Notes under the pieces: generated by a model
Database searches by the model: none
What the model saw: the letters and a program-made list of their open reading frames with translations, nothing else
Told to the model about the DNA's origin: nothing
Shown: piece by piece, positions 5,058 through 5,265 of the stretch
Layout: every line of letters begins with the position of its first letter
How positions within the stretch are numbered: position 1 is the first letter of the stretch
Program-made: the position numbers and the translations under genes
DNA from: Deltaproteobacteria bacterium RIFCSPLOWO2_12_FULL_60_16
GTDB taxonomy: Bacteria; Desulfobacterota; Binatia; UBA9968
NCBI GenBank assembly: GCA_001798565.1
Contig: MGSR01000097.1
Coordinates: 1 to 5,265, forward strand
Length of the DNA stretch: 5,265 nt
Direction: 5' to 3'

Positions 5058-5081
5058 AGACGCCTTCCGGGAGGCTATATA
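5053..5081 (+). promoter_or_regulatory. Sigma70-type promoter of mraZ and the dcw cluster
   Basis: TTGACA (5053-5058), a 17-bp spacer, and TATATA (5076-5081, followed by T). The -35 and spacing are perfect and the -10 is 5 of 6. AT-rich DNA upstream (5021-5052) resembles an UP element. Transcription would start near 5088, giving a leader of about 55 nt. The spacer contains an imperfect inverted repeat (GCCTTCC/GGGAGGC). Confidence 0.82.
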
Positions 5082-5092
5082 TCGCCTCTAAG

Positions 5093-5127
5093 TGGGATAA
5101 AGTGGGATAATTTCCCATAATGTCCCG
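5093..5127 (+). promoter_or_regulatory. Predicted MraZ operator: four pentamer boxes at 10-bp spacing
   Basis: TGGGA (5093-5097) and TGGGA (5103-5107) lie within the tandem decamer GTGGGATAAA/GTGGGATAAT. They are followed in the same 10-bp register by TCCCA (5113-5117) and TCCCG (5123-5127), which are the reverse orientation of the box. E. coli MraZ is known to bind TGGGN repeats separated by 5 nt upstream of its own gene, and mollicute MraZ binds AAAGTGG-type repeats. The array begins just after the predicted transcription start, so bound MraZ could block initiation or early elongation. Autoregulation is inference from the family. Confidence 0.72.
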
Positions 5128-5142
5128 GCGGGATAAAAGTCT

Positions 5143-5265
5143 ATGTTTCGTGGCAGCTTTGAGCATACGTTGGATTCCAAAGGGCGATTGAGTATCCCCT
5201 CGCGGTTCCGCGAGGTTCTTCTCGGCAAAGGGGACGAGCGCATCGTCATAACTAACTTTGTCGTT
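5143..5265 (+). CDS. mraZ: MraZ transcriptional regulator, N-terminal part (partial)
   Basis: The frame starts at ATG 5143 and runs off the window, giving 41 residues of a protein usually about 150 long. [24 protein letters not shown] is the characteristic N-terminus of MraZ; DSKGR and the IPxRFR stretch belong to the first of its two AbrB-like (SpoVT/AbrB swapped-hairpin) domains. MraZ is a ring-forming DNA-binding repressor, usually the first gene of the division and cell-wall cluster (mraZ, mraW/rsmH, ftsL, ftsI, mur genes), and controls it by binding its own promoter region. Here a strong promoter and a box array lie directly upstream. The Shine-Dalgarno is weak (GGGA at 5130-5133, 9 nt from the start). 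The expected next gene, rsmH, is outside the window. Confidence 0.95.
   Translation, partial: MFRGSFEHTLDSKGRLSIPSRFREVLLGKGDERIVITNFVV

Noticed and set aside
1..5265. CRISPR array, transposon, prophage, toxin-antitoxin, defence genes or tRNA
   Set aside because: No spaced repeat array, transposase or integrase motif, paired small toxin-like frames, or tRNA cloverleaf with T-arm consensus could be found.

Overview
The window looks like a chromosomal segment of a Gram-negative, moderately GC-rich, probably uncultivated soil or groundwater bacterium. The mix of genes suggests a deltaproteobacterial-type lineage (Desulfobacterota, Binatota or similar). The basis is an SBBP/beta-propeller-type exported protein, an M48 lipoprotein peptidase, a thiamine-precursor/NMT1-like binding protein, a C4 zinc-ribbon coiled-coil protein (COG1579), a type A RNase P RNA and mraZ. 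The lineage is inference; no marker here fixes it.

Layout: (1) Positions 1-594, minus strand, hold the N-terminal part of a secreted protein whose start resembles SBBP-repeat proteins. It has a clear sigma70-type promoter (TTGACA, 17 bp, TATTAT) with a run of eight G in the spacer, and a heptanucleotide repeat inside the coding region. (2) Positions 863-2056, plus strand, encode an M48 zinc metalloprotease lipoprotein with an uncharacterised helical tail. (3) Positions 2062-2979, minus strand, encode an NMT1/THI5-like substrate-binding protein without a signal peptide, convergent with the peptidase and only 5 bp from it. (4) Positions 2980-3231 form a divergent intergenic region with a strong plus-strand intrinsic terminator just before the next gene, so it may make a short RNA or an attenuated leader. 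(5) Positions 3232-4388, plus strand, hold COG1579 and RNase HI, 5 bp apart. (6) Positions 4451-4825, plus strand, are the complete RNase P RNA. (7) Positions 4826-5142 are non-coding and carry inverted repeats, a near-consensus promoter and a 10-bp-phased array of MraZ-type boxes. (8) Positions 5143-5265 are the start of mraZ, the usual first gene of the division and cell-wall (dcw) cluster, which runs out of the window.

How it fits together: the right half is a housekeeping block (RNA processing, then R-loop or RNA/DNA hybrid removal, then the entry to the dcw cluster). The left half is envelope and transport related. I see no CRISPR array, transposase, phage gene, tRNA or recognisable defence system. 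The most interesting signals are regulatory: the G8 promoter spacer, the orphan terminator in a divergent region, and the mixed direct/inverted MraZ box array.
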